Assembly: GCA_029204225.1 (NCBI GenBank)
Contig: CM055092.1
Span: 20,983,669 to 21,047,668, forward strand
Source: Diphasiastrum complanatum
Lineage: Eukaryota > Streptophyta > Lycopodiopsida > Lycopodiales > Lycopodiaceae
Length of the DNA: 64,000 nt
Direction: 5' to 3'
Part shown: positions 25,198-35,358 of the stretch, in pieces
Layout of the letters: every line of letters starts with the position of its first letter
How positions within the stretch are numbered: position 1 is the stretch's first letter
Made by a program: the position numbers and the translations under genes
The notes under the pieces: generated by a model
The model's database searches: none
What the model was told of the DNA's origin: nothing
The model's input: only the letters and a program-made list of their open reading frames with translations

Positions 25198-25620
25198 TGC
25201 AGGAAATTAAATCAAAGAAAATCGAGATTAGTAGTGGAAGTGGTGAGCAATTGTGGATCGGAAATGCGACAGTTATAGGTAAAGACAAATTCAAAATGAA
25301 TCGGATATTACAATTCACAAAATAGACTAGAACAGTAGTGGAACAAAAATGCACTCTGATAAAAATCACAAATTGAGTACAATGCTTGAAGATGGGTGCA
25401 AACACTCTTCAGTTGATAGCTAACTGATACTACTAAAACTTGAAAACTTAACTTGACTATTTACAACAAAATGCCTACAAGATGACAGCCTGATCAGTGC
25501 GTTGACTCCAATGCAGATCTTCCTTGATGATTGAAAGTCAGATGATCAGTATATTGAAAGCTGATTTTAACCTACTTGATTAACTACATCAGTCCTGCAG
25601 TAGGTAGCCGTCAATTTTTG
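25198..25620 (-). repeat. 5' LTR of Copia B, outer boundary uncertain
   Basis: Ends in TGCA next to the primer site. The R/U5-like part (TATCAGAGTGCA, CACTACTG) recurs at about 60880-60935. The LTR start could not be identified, so the right-hand coordinate is approximate. Confidence 0.55.
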
Positions 25621-25639
25621 TTAGAGAGTTATGTACAGA

Positions 25640-25925
25640 AGTAGGCGGCCTGTGAACGTCGTGAAGTGGGTCGGATTTTCGAGTTGATAGTACAAAGGGT
25701 CAGAGTTTTACAAAGCGTCAAAACTTATACACTGGGTTAGAAAATATACATAGGGTCAAATTTTACAAAGGGTCAGACTTATTAGACCCGATCTGATCTG
25801 ATCCAAGGTCGAAGACGCCCAGATATTTTTCGACTCGATCTGATCGATCCAGGGTCAGAAAATCTCTCTTTGATGGGATTAACATTGGGTCAAAAAATAG
25901 GCTTGGGTCGTAAAAATTTGATCCT
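25640..25925. repeat. Degenerate GGGTCA-rich repeat tract
   Basis: GGGTCA or GGTCGA/GGTTAG variants followed by A/T-rich spacers recur about a dozen times (for example AAAGGGTCAGA, CATAGGGTCAAA), with GATCTGATC palindromes near 25795 and 25840. No coding frame. It may be part of an LTR U3. Confidence 0.45.
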
Positions 25926-26019
25926 AAATTTTTTGATCATTTGCTAGAAACTCAAGTCTTTTTGTGTTTTGCAAGAATAAGTATATATAGGTTTTTCAGG
26001 ATGCTCATTACCAAATGAT

Positions 26020-26995
26020 TTGAGCCCGAGCATTGAAATCCAACATTGAAGACCTCCAATGTATCCTCATGGCCAAGGAGAATATGAAACAAGACTTCAA
26101 TGCAAGAATGGATAGACTTTTTATCCATGATGGAGATGATCAAGCATTCTTCATCAAGAGCAAGTTCAAGACCAAGATCAAGGGAGCTACATTCAAGAAG
26201 AACCAAGCAAAGAATGAAGATCAAGATGGATCTTCAAGTTCAACTGCGAGCAAGACCAAGAAGGACAAGTCCAAGATCAAATGCTAATATTGTAGCAAGA
26301 TGAGGCACTATACTTCGGAATGCTTCAAGAAGAAGCAAGCACAAGAACAAGCCAACATTGGAAAAGAGGAGGAAGAGAGTTTTTATGAAGACTCATTCAT
26401 GATGTCAACTTTTTCTTCATCAAGTTTCAAGGGGGAAGATCCATGGTGGATAGATAGTGAGGCAAGTTCCCACATGACAAGCAAGAGGGAGTATTTTTCA
26501 ACTCCTTTGTCTTATGAAGGGCCTATCAAGTCTATTTCTACATAAAATGATGATGTTTGTAAGATGGAAGGAATAGGTTCCATCCCCTTGTGCTTAGGAT
26601 CCTCAAAATGGGTTAATGTTGAATGAGTCTTGTACATTCCTAGCATCACTAAGAATCTGCTTAGTGTTGGCCAACTTGTAAATCATCGTTTCATTGTGGA
26701 TTTCTCTACTAATGTATTCTACATCAAGAAGAATGAGAATATCTTAGAAAGAGGAACAAGGTTCGGGAGGTCAAGCTTTATGCTTTTGTTGATCCTAACC
26801 AATTTGTGATGGTAGCCAAGGAATACAATTTGACCACATTTGATTTGTGGCACAAGAGGCTTGGTCACATCAACACCAAGTCTATGGAAGCCATGTGCAA
26901 TGAGGAGCTTGCTCTAGGCCTTCCAAGATCCATGGCAAAGGAGGAAAATGTTTGTGAAGGATGTGCTTTGGCTAAGGTTGCTTTTCTCTAACTCT
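26020..26995 (+). pseudogene. Copia element G: gag C-terminus, protease, GAG-pre-integrase
   Basis: In order: an NIEDLQCILMAKENMK-type gag region, a Lys-rich linker, a knuckle CSKMRHYTSEC, the protease motif WWIDSEASSHM near 26450 (the usual DSG has become DSE by one G-to-A change), the SIPLCLGSSK and NLLSVGQLV protease core, and LWHKRLGHINTKSMEAM with CEGCALAKV near 26835-26985. Wording matches Copia C at 42-43 kb. Stops split the frame. No integrase core or RT follows. Confidence 0.85.
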
Positions 26996-27059
26996 ATCAC
27001 TAAGATTACTCACCCTCTTAAGTTGATCCATTTGGATGTACATTTGCAAGCATAAGAAG

Positions 27060-27309
27060 CAATGGTGGAGACACAATGCTTATGACCTTGAATGATGAAT
27101 CCTCTAAGAATCATATTGGCAATGATATGGTTGAGATCAAGGAAGAGCTTGATCAAGAGGAGCAGCAAAATCTGAGAACTATTCCAAGGAGAGACACAAG
27201 AGCAAAGATGGAGCTATCAATGCTCATTTTTGTGGACAAGGAAATGCAAGTTGGAGAGGGGGGTACATTTTGTACTTTATTTGTCAAAGTTCGTAATGAG
27301 TCACATTGA
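27060..27309 (+). other. Acidic open frame of unknown origin inside Copia G
   Basis: An open stretch (from 27076) rich in Glu and Lys, lying just after the truncated pre-integrase domain. It has no known motif. It may belong with the larger unknown frame at 27402. Confidence 0.3.
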
Positions 27310-27401
27310 ATTCTAAAGTATACTAGAAGTAAGCATGATATTTTCATTCATAAGATGAAAGATTTGACTTCATTTTCAAAGAGGCATATTGTGAATCTTG
27401 T

Positions 27402-28244
27402 ATGAGAGTAAGTGAATCATCCTTGAAGGACACTTATCTCCATACAAGAGTATTTAGCCTCATTAGTTTCAAGTTCAACAAGTATGTAATGCAAATTGCT
27501 AGTGGTAAGCAATTGAGGACTAGTCAATTTGACATAAATCATCTTTGTGATTGTTTTGTTGACTTGAAAGATTATCATGATGAGAAGGAAAAAATTCAGG
27601 ATTTGAGACTTGAAAACAAAGTTCTTGAGAGTCTTGAAGAAGATCATGGTTTGGATCCATGTTTTCATCATCAACACCAAGAGGGAGAGGGCATGATGAA
27701 GGAAAAAGACATCAAGGAGGAACCTGAGAAGGAGCACGTGACTCAAGTAAAAGGAGACCTAAATCTACATCATTATGAAGGCTTGAGTAAAGAGAAAGGA
27801 GCAGCAAGGAAGTCTATTCATATCTTCCTTTACTCATCTTACTTTATGTTTGATAGAAAACATGTCATGAATTTGACGATGTCCTTTGATGATAGTAGTA
27901 TGAACATTGTTTTTCATCCTATATCTTATGATGATGAAATGGTGCTCAATACTACTTTGATTGAAGTTTTAAATATGAGATCAAAGGCCTCATCTTGTGA
28001 TCCATTCACCTTGAATTTCAAAGGAAATGAAGACCTTCATTGGAAGGATGCCAAGTTGCAGTTCATTATTTTGTTGGATGAAGTCAAGATGGTGACATTT
28101 CAAGCTTTGGTTGTATGTGCTTCATACAAAAGTTGGATCTTATGGAAAGTTGTTGTTTTTCATGTTTGTTTGAGGAGGAGATTCTCATTTTTCAGCCCAA
28201 GGAAATCATTCGACAATCTACCAAAGACAAAGCTTGGATTTTGA
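27402..28244 (+). CDS. Hypothetical 280-codon frame in place of Copia G pol
   Basis: An uninterrupted frame opening MRVSESSLKDTY, with an acidic and His-rich centre (HHQHQEGEGMMKEKDIKEE) and a second part containing MTMSF-like and DPFTLNFKGNEDLHWKDA segments. I recognise no integrase, RT, RNase H, transposase or host domain. It sits where integrase, RT and RNase H should be, between the pre-integrase piece and a polypurine tract and LTR start at 28386-28397. It may be captured sequence or spacer that is open by chance; the initiating ATG is not otherwise supported. Confidence 0.35.
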   Translation: MRVSESSLKDTYLHTRVFSLISFKFNKYVMQIASGKQLRTSQFDINHLCDCFVDLKDYHDEKEKIQDLRLENKVLESLEEDHGLDPCFHHQHQEGEGMMKEKDIKEEPEKEHVTQVKGDLNLHHYEGLSKEKGAARKSIHIFLYSSYFMFDRKHVMNLTMSFDDSSMNIVFHPISYDDEMVLNTTLIEVLNMRSKASSCDPFTLNFKGNEDLHWKDAKLQFIILLDEVKMVTFQALVVCASYKSWILWKVVVFHVCLRRRFSFFSPRKSFDNLPKTKLGF

Positions 28245-28385
28245 AGACAAACTTTATGGAGCTCTCACTACATTTGACAACCTTGAGCTCAAATTATTGT
28301 AATGAGTGATCATACTCACTACATACATCAAGAACCTGATAATTATGTTGTTTATTGATCCAAGATAGTCTCATCAAGCTAAATT

Positions 28386-28396
28386 GTGAGGAGGAG
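28386..28396 (+). other. Polypurine tract of Copia G
   Basis: GTGAGGAGGAG directly before TGTTAAAATT. The same purine motif precedes the LTR at 40267 on the minus strand. Confidence 0.65.
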
Positions 28397-28922
28397 TGTT
28401 AAAATTTCACAATTCTAGCTTGACCAATTTTGGTCAGATGTATTGTAATTGGCAAAATGGCCATGTAAATAGATGCCACATGTGCCAAATAGCATAGGAT
28501 GCTTTTCTAAAGTCTTATTCTACATCCTACATTGTAAAGGCACCTTTGAAATAAGGCCAATGAGTGCTTAGATAGGCTAGAGAGAAAACATGACCCAAAA
28601 ATAGCATGTTTTACATTGTTTTTGGATCTTGAGATCAAGACTCCTAATTAGGGTGGATCCAATGATCAATTAGGTTAGATGTTAGGGGTAGGTTATGAAA
28701 AGCTCATAGAAGCCTTAAAATGCTCAGATTCGAGCTACTAATGTATAAATATGTGATAGGTTTTCCATCAATTTATGAGTAAAAAATTGGTTTTCAATCT
28801 ACCAATGTTGTTGGTGATCTAGATAGTTGATATTTGCTATTTGTGTTGAGTAATTTGTATTTGTGAGATTGAGTTGGAAGTTCAGATACTATACTCTACC
28901 CGTGGCAGTCCGTACTTTCACA
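28397..28922 (+). repeat. 3' LTR of Copia G, right end uncertain
   Basis: Starts TGTTAAAATTTCACAATTC after the polypurine tract. A TATAAATA box lies near 28743. A TTCACA end at about 28922 is a guess, inside the 14-bp palindrome TTCACATATGTGAA. Confidence 0.5.
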
Positions 28923-29199
28923 TATGTGAAGAGAATTGTGTGAATTTGAGCCTTCAAGTGGAGTTCAAGACAAGGTGAAGGAAGCTAGGAAACACTAAAT
29001 TGGTTGGTGTTTTAGCTATAGGATCTCAATTGGATCTATTCAAGGTGCTTCCTCCATCATTTCAAAGGTTTATTAGAGTGTATTTTCTGCATTTTCAATA
29101 CACAATAGCAACACTAGCATTCAATTTTAAGCAATCTCCCTTGTTTAAATCCTCTTGCAATGCATTTTTCATTCATCATGATAGAACAAACTGTGAACT

Positions 29200-29262
29200 G
29201 ATTTGAAGCTTGCATGTCAGATCTAAAGCTTGCATGTTAGATTTGAAGCTTGCATGTCACAC
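29200..29262. repeat. Three tandem copies of a ~20-bp unit
   Basis: The unit GATTTGAAGCTTGCATGTCA is repeated three times with one to three changes, and a partial fourth (GCATGTCAGATTTG) follows at about 29283. Confidence 0.8.
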
Positions 29263-29306
29263 CAACCATAGCATAATGTCCATGCATGTCAGATTTGATT
29301 CTCATC

Positions 29307-29407
29307 GAATATTAGAATATTCCTGCCACGCTGCAATCTTATAGTTGTTGTAAAAACAAGAATATTCCATCAAAAAGAATATTCAAAAATATTCCTAGAG
29401 AATATTT
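29307..29407. promoter_or_regulatory. Cluster of GAATATTC motifs, heat-shock-element-like
   Basis: GAATATTAGAATATTC at 29307-29322, GAATATTC at 29360-29367 and 29377-29384, AATATTCC near 29388 and GAATATTT at 29400-29407. GAA-nn-TTC is the consensus of heat-shock factor sites. Function is inferred only; AT-rich DNA produces some such sites by chance. Confidence 0.35.
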
Positions 29408-29935
29408 GAAAACCATATATCGAACTTGTGCGTAGAACAAATTGTGAGACATCTCTCTATCTCACTATGCACACGTATCTGATATTGCCCAAAATGACTA
29501 CATCTAAGCTACACTTGGCCATAACACATTAAGCGAACTTTACTATGCGTTAACCAAACGATGTATGGAAGAATTTTATTATTCATTTTCACTTTCACTA
29601 GTAGAGGAGAGCGTAGTCTTGTGGATTTATAATCCCTTTTTTTCTATTATATTTTGCTTGTCTGAGCCTAGTAAGGTGTGTGTCATTTTAGTGTGTTTTG
29701 TGCTATTCCAAAGTGTATGTCTTGAGACAATATCATGGCTAGGAACCAAGCAAATAGCAAGGAAATCGACGTGCAACAACTTCAGACGTTTAAATGTATT
29801 GAAGTTTTGTGCAATATTTGTAGAGAAAATTGTGTTGATTCCTTCGATTACACATCGCATCCCATCCCCAACGGAGGAGGATGTTCAAAATCTCATTGAA
29901 TTTGAGGTGCAAGCTATTGGATGGGTGCCTACAGA
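29408..29935. other. Unassigned DNA left of the Copia A breakpoint
   Basis: A frame open on plus from 29565 through 30011 has no known domain, and its last third is antisense to Copia A pol. The right edge, at about 29.93-29.96 kb, is the right breakpoint of the proposed inversion. Confidence 0.4.
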
Positions 29936-29939
29936 AGTT

Positions 29940-30780
29940 TCAGATCAGTTTGAAGAGATCAGAGTCTGGTTGGCTGAGTGCCTCTTCGACGGTTGTCGGT
30001 TCTTGTATTAAGAGACATGCAGACTCAGGAGTATACCTTGTGGGCTGTGTGCGCACTCGGCTTGATCTTCTAGGAGGAATTGACTGATGAATCACTCCTA
30101 GGACTTGCTGTTGGGTAGAAGCAACGTCTTCGTCTAATTCGCTGTCAAATAGTGGGTTGACAATGGACACACTTGAGCTTGAAGCTCGGATAGTCGTGTC
30201 AATGGCGGGTGATGAAGGTTCTCCTGGAAAAATATCTTTGCCTTTGATGTCGACGAATTGATCTTTGGTAAAGACTGTATCCTGGATGTACAAGATTTGC
30301 TGGGTATCAGGATCATACAACTTGTATGTGCTATCAAATGAAGCATATCCAATCAGGATGGTCTTGAGACCTTGGAAGTCGAATTTCTTCCTCGTGTCTT
30401 TCGGGATTTGTGTGTAGGCAATGCATCCGAACACTCTTAGGTTCTTCACATAAGGCTTAGAGCCTGTGCACACCTCATGGGTTGTCTAGGCCCTTGGTCG
30501 AACATCTATTCTGGACGTAAGCTACAGTGGAGATAGCTTCGGTCCAGAAGCTCTTGGGCAACGATGCATGCGCTAGCATACATTTGGCTGATTCAACCAA
30601 AGTACGGTTCTTCCTCTCGGCTAAGCCATTTGACTGAGGACTGTAAGGAGAGATGAATTGCTGCTCAATGCCTTGGCTTTGGCAATACTCCTTAAACTCA
30701 ATAGAGATGTACTCTCTACCATTGTCTGATCTTAAGGACCAGTCTCTTTTTCTGCACATTCCTTGAAGATCCTGAAGCAA
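29940..30780 (-). pseudogene. Copia A integrase C-terminal half and linker
   Basis: Frame 30780-30475 has RSDNGREYIS (second catalytic Asp) and PYSPQSNGLAERKNR (catalytic Glu), then FWTEAISTVAYVQNRC. A frame change near 30475 leads to 30473-29940 with RVFGCIAYTQIPKDTRKK, FVDIKGKDIF and TTVEEALSQPDSD, the link before RT. Integrase inserts element DNA into the genome. The link ends abruptly at the inversion breakpoint. Confidence 0.88.
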
Positions 30781-31700
30781 TTGAAAGCTTCCGATTTCTT
30801 GTTGACAAAGTACACCATAGTGCTTCTTGAAAATTCATCAATAAAAGCTATAAAATACTTTGCATCCTTCAATGAAGGATTTTTCATCGGGCCACAAATG
30901 TTAGAATGCACAATGTCTAACAATCCTGTAGCAGTATATTGATGGCTTGATCTAAATGGTTTCCTAGTCTGTTTACCAACTAGACAGTCTTGACAGACAG
31001 GTAACTCGACTTTATCACTAGGATAGTCTAGATCAAGAACAATAGAATGTCTAGACATTTGTTGTACAATAGCATGATTCAAATGACCAAGTCTATAATG
31101 CCAAAGTAAACTTTTATTTGCATGAATAGAAGTATTGAGCGCCTGACTAGAGGTAGAAAAGCAATGAATTAATCTATAAAAGTATCCATGCCTCTTTTCG
31201 AGTGTTAGTGTCTTGCCTGTCCTATCAACTACTTTGCACTGATCACATTTGAATTCTACTTTACATCCTAGATCTGTGATTCTGCTTATAGAGAGCAGAT
31301 TCGTAGATAAGTTGGGTACATATAGTACTTTAGAAAGTAGGTTAGATTGATTATTTGCAAAGCTTAATCTTACAGTACCTTCATCTTTAATAGCTTGTGT
31401 GCTATTATCGCCAAGGTGAACATATTTGTTGGTACTGTAGGGTGTATAGGACTCGAAACAGCTAATGAGACTGGTCATATGCTGAGTGGCACCAGAATCC
31501 AGGAACCAAGAACTATCGCTGGATGCTCCTTGATGGCTGGTCATGAAGGCATCATGATCCGCTTCTTGAATGGGCTGTGGATCTTCTATAGCTGCATTGG
31601 CCACTTGATTCGATTGCCCCTTGCTGTTGTTCTTTGCTTGTAGTATCTGGAAGTCTTGAATCTCATGGTTGTTTCGTTTGCAATATCTGCAGAACAACAA
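30732..31700 (-). pseudogene. Copia A nucleocapsid, protease and integrase N-terminal part
   Basis: An open 322-codon stretch: knuckle remnant CRYCKRNNHEIQDF (last Cys is Phe), aspartic protease FLDSGATQHMTS at residues 67-77, NLLSISRIT, the HYRLGHLN and CQDCLVGKQ zinc region of integrase, and the integrase core start HSNICGPM at residues 265-272. The first catalytic Asp of the DDE triad is Asn here (AAC at 30902-30900, from GAC by one transition). It joins the next integrase piece by a frame change near 30750. Confidence 0.9.
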
Positions 31701-32408
31701 CTTCTTCGTCTACGAATTCGACTGTTCCTTGTGCTGTGCTGGTTTCCGGTCTTGCTTTGATTGCTTCGGGCTTGTCTTATTCTTCTGCTTAGTCGTGCTC
31801 TTGTTGGTGTACAAGGCGTGAGAATCAGTTGAGAAACTTGAGGCTTTGTTCCTCCGCGTGTCTTCTTGCAACAACATTGTAATGACTCTCGAAAGAGTCA
31901 GTTCTGGATGTGTCATGATGATCATCACCCAACTGTCGTATGAGCTTGGCAAGCCTGTAAGCAGTTGCATCACTGTGTCTTGATTGTCGATGACAGATCC
32001 GACAACAACCATTTGCTTCAGCAAGTCCTTGAATTGATTGTAGGGAATCACCATTCGCCATCTCAAGGGAGTAAAATTTCTTCCTGAGATGTAGCTTGGA
32101 AGCTATATCTCTCACTTTGTATAATGTGCTCAAGATGTTCAAGACTTCTTTGGATGTCTGGGCTTTGGATACATGGCCGATCTACGATATCCAAAATGTT
32201 GAGGATGATTAGCACGAAAGCCTTTCCATCCTTCAGCTTCCATCTAGCGATTGCTGCATCGTCTGCTTTGGGTTTCCCTTCTGCACCTGAAACAACGTCA
32301 TACAATTCTTTAGCCATGAGCACTATTTTCATCTTATATTTTCACAAAATGGTAATTGGCTCCATCAAGCTTGTCCATGATAGGACTGGCTTTCCCTTGG
32401 GAATCCAT
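31701..32408 (-). pseudogene. Copia A gag
   Basis: Starts MDSQGKASPIMDKLDGANYH at 32408. Frame shifts occur near 32335 and 32200. Conserved gag pieces are IVLMAKELYDVVSG, LHLRKKFYSLEMANGDS, QTVMQLLTGLPSSYDSWV-like wording and a Lys/Gln-rich end (TKQKNKTSPKQSKQD). Gag forms the virus-like particle shell. It is not translatable as one protein. Confidence 0.85.
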
Positions 32409-32551
32409 GTGGAAGATTAGTCTAGGTGATAGGAATAACTATCAGTGACTTAAGTATGAAAATTTGATGCTAAATTACAGAACAAGAAGACAATTACTCT
32501 ATTGGCTAGTAGAGTCTTGTTACTGTGGAAGCTTATCAGGCTACGAAAATA

Positions 32552-32563
32552 GCTCTGATACCA
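32552..32563 (-). promoter_or_regulatory. Primer-binding site of Copia A
   Basis: TGGTATCAGAGC on minus, directly abutting the LTR end CCAACA with no spacer. It is complementary to initiator tRNA-Met. Confidence 0.93.
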
Positions 32564-33710
32564 TGTTGGTGAAAAGAGAGGGGTGTGAGAAATGAAAGTA
32601 TAGCTTGAAAAGAAACGAAGTCGAATGGAAGATGTTCGGGCGCAGCAGACTAAGCTATCTTACTCTTTTCCTAAGCATGACTACGCCTATCAGACACGAA
32701 CAGAACGTTAGCGATGGAAATCACATTCAATCCGATTACGTAGCCAAGCATTAAGCAACAAAACATCAGAAAGATAATTTGTTGCGAACAGGTAGAAAAA
32801 TTTTCACTCGCAAATTAGTCGCGAAAGGCGAGACTAAATATTAGTCGCGAACAGCTAGACTAATAATAATAATTCGCAAAGAGTAGACTACCAGATTAAG
32901 CAATAAGAAAGTCAGACAGAATATAGAAAGCATTGCAATATTGACACAAATCTAAACGCTAAACAGGCAGAGCTGTAATCAGATTAAGTATAACGCAATA
33001 TACAAGTCAATAATGCAGGTGAGCACAAAACAATAGCGGACGTAACCGTGTGCTCCACAAAGCTAATCACACAATCTGTAATGGTGATAAACTTATTACT
33101 GACAATACATTTGGAAGAGAGAATCGATGCGCAAAAGCATCTACTATGTCTGTCTTTGATAAACTTCTGATGCTGTTATCACACACTGACTGAATACGCA
33201 TATGATATTCAATACATATACATAATTTTTACAGGTGTGCAGATGAAGAAAGTACAAAAGTGGATGTGCTGTTTGTGGGAGATCGTGGGTGGCTACTGTC
33301 ATTGTCAAATCTTAGTTCACAGTGCATGGGATGAGCATGAGAAGGCCGCAACATCAGCCTTTACTGAAATTAACGTTAATGAAAATGCGATAAATGCGAC
33401 ACTCTAACAAATGCCTTAAAAATTGATTTACAGGGTATATCCGCTTTTCGATAAGGGCACCTTTAGCATTTGTAGGGCAGTGTCGTCTTTTTTGCCTGTC
33501 ACAAATCACGTGTAAAAATACAGTGTCACCTTTTTCGCTTTTTTTGCCTGTGGAAATTTACTTGTATTTATGCAGACAGTCGCGTTTTATTTGCCTGTCT
33601 TATTTTACATGTAAATATGCAAACTGTGCAACAACACAAGTAAAATATAGTAGCATGAATGGAGGCAGATTAACATAGGATTTAGGAGAGTTAAGGAGAT
33701 AAATCCAACA
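32564..33710 (-). repeat. 5' LTR of Copia A (copy A2)
   Basis: A 1147-bp LTR (TGTTGG to CCAACA on minus), the inverted counterpart of 23519-24663. Its outer flank 33711-33715 is TACAA, the same 5 bp (in element-B orientation) found next to LTR A1. LTR divergence of very roughly 10% indicates an old insertion. Confidence 0.93.
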
Positions 33711-34905
33711 TACAATATGATTGAACATTGAAGATTCAGATGCAGTGATGACTCTCTTAGCAAGTCTCCATGATGCCTATGAAACATGGTTCATGGCTAT
33801 TTCGACCCAGCAACAACTAACTTTGTCTAAAGTCATCTCAATGTTGTTACAAGAGGAGATCAGAAGAAATGCTTCTTCCTCAGGCTCAGGATCTGATCCT
33901 TAGGCTCTTCACACAAAGAGAATTCAGAAGTTCAAGTCAAAGAAATCCACAAAATCTGATTATTCAGGGAGAAAGAGCAATATGCAGCCACGATCGAATT
34001 TCAGCTCAAGGTCGAATTTTGGATCAAGGTCGAAGTCTGGCCTAGGGTCGAATTCTTCATCATCCCAACCTATGCAGAAACTCTTCTACAGATATTGTAA
34101 GAGGAATGGTCATCTCATCAAGGAATGTAGAATACTCAAGTACAACAATGAAAAGAAGAAGCAGTTCCAACAACAAGCAAATGCTGCCTCAACTAGTCAC
34201 TCGATCCAGCATGAAGAGGAAGATGAAGCTGCCTTTATGACCAGGGTCAGAAATTTTCAAGGTATTGATTCTTGGTACCTGGACTCTGGAGCAACTCATC
34301 ACATGACCCATCATCAAGACTGGTTCCAATACCACAAGCCTTTCACCCATTCTAAAGTTGTGCAACTTGGAGACAACTCAACTCACTCCATTGAAGGTGA
34401 AGGAATAGTCAGGGTTGAATTTTAGAGAGGTGCTGTAAAAGTTGCTATCCAATGTTTTATACATTCCGAACCTTACCAAAAATCTGCTTGTTATAAGCAA
34501 AATCACCGATTCTGGTCGTAGGGTCAAATTCGATACAGAAAAATGAACTATTCTTGAAAAGTCTAGGAAAGTCCTAGCTTTTGCTAGAGATGTCGCTACC
34601 TTTACAAACTAAGTCACTGTTATTCTACTAGTAGTCAAGCTCTTAATTCTACTTCTGAATCAAATCATTTACTGTGGCATTTCAGACTAGGCCATTTAAA
34701 TTTCAAGAGCATTCAAGAAATGTCAAATCAGAACTTAGTGCAAGATCTTCTCTCTATTAGCAAATCCGATTCTCCATGTGAAAGCTGTATTATCAGCAAG
34801 CATGCTAGAAGTCCATTTACTCCAAATTCTATTCATACTGCTAGAGATTTGCTAGATCTTGTACATAGCGGCCTTTGTGGCCCAATGCAGACTCTTCCAC
34901 AGGGG
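33711..34905 (+). pseudogene. Copia B continued: gag C-terminus, protease, GAG-pre-integrase
   Basis: Begins at the LTR A2 edge with LNIEDSDAVMTLLASLHDAY, the direct continuation of the gag part at 24664-25053. Then come an Arg/Ser-Asn-Phe repeat (SNFSSRSNFGSRSK) near 33990, knuckle YRYCKRNGHLIKEC (first Cys is Tyr), intact protease motif YLDSGATHHMTHH near 34280, frame shifts near 34430-34600, and LLWHFRLGHLNFKSIQEM with CESCIISKHARSPF. The integrase core starts HSGLCGPM, where the catalytic Asp is Gly. It ends at about 34905. Confidence 0.88.
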
Positions 34906-35358
34906 GGGAGCTTTTATTTTCTGTGAAAAAAGTGGATCTTGAATGGATCCAAACTCCCAAAATACTTGGCTAAGATCTTTGCACAACAAGCTACAAAAGC
35001 TAGAAATGGCAAAGCATCCTAATGCTACCTTTGATACACATGAACTTGACAAAGCAATCAAGAGACAAAAGAAACTAATAAAAGGTATTGATGGCAACCA
35101 AAAATAGCAGCAAACAGGGCAACCAAACACCACTTCTGGAAACCTCTTAATGGATGTTAGAGTTAGATGTGGATCTTCCATACATGCTAAATTCTGAGAT
35201 ATGCTATCGCTCTCATGGGAACGAACCTACACGTGACAACTAACTTCATCTCCTTGATGCTTGAGTGCTTGGATCTTGGGTTGAGGATAGGCTAGGAAAT
35301 CAAACCCGCTACACCTTATATCAAAACATCGATCATGAAAGTATTATGGAACATGCCC
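34906..35358. other. Unassigned DNA between Copia B and Copia F
   Basis: A short Lys-rich frame on plus (KLQKLEMAKHPNATFDTHEL near 34990) has no recognised family. No LTR boundary is seen. Confidence 0.4.

Larger units (their letters stand above)
29936..33710 (-). mobile_element. Copia element A, 5' half: LTR, PBS, gag, protease, integrase
   Basis: On the minus strand from 33710: LTR, adjacent primer site, leader, gag ATG at 32408, knuckle, protease, pre-integrase, integrase, and the post-integrase region ending near DLFKLI at 29940. RT and RNase H are absent here and present at 22.10-23.51 kb in the opposite orientation. Together the two parts come to about 6.3 kb, the expected size for a Copia element with 1.15-kb LTRs, less about 30-40 residues at the break. 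Confidence 0.9.
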
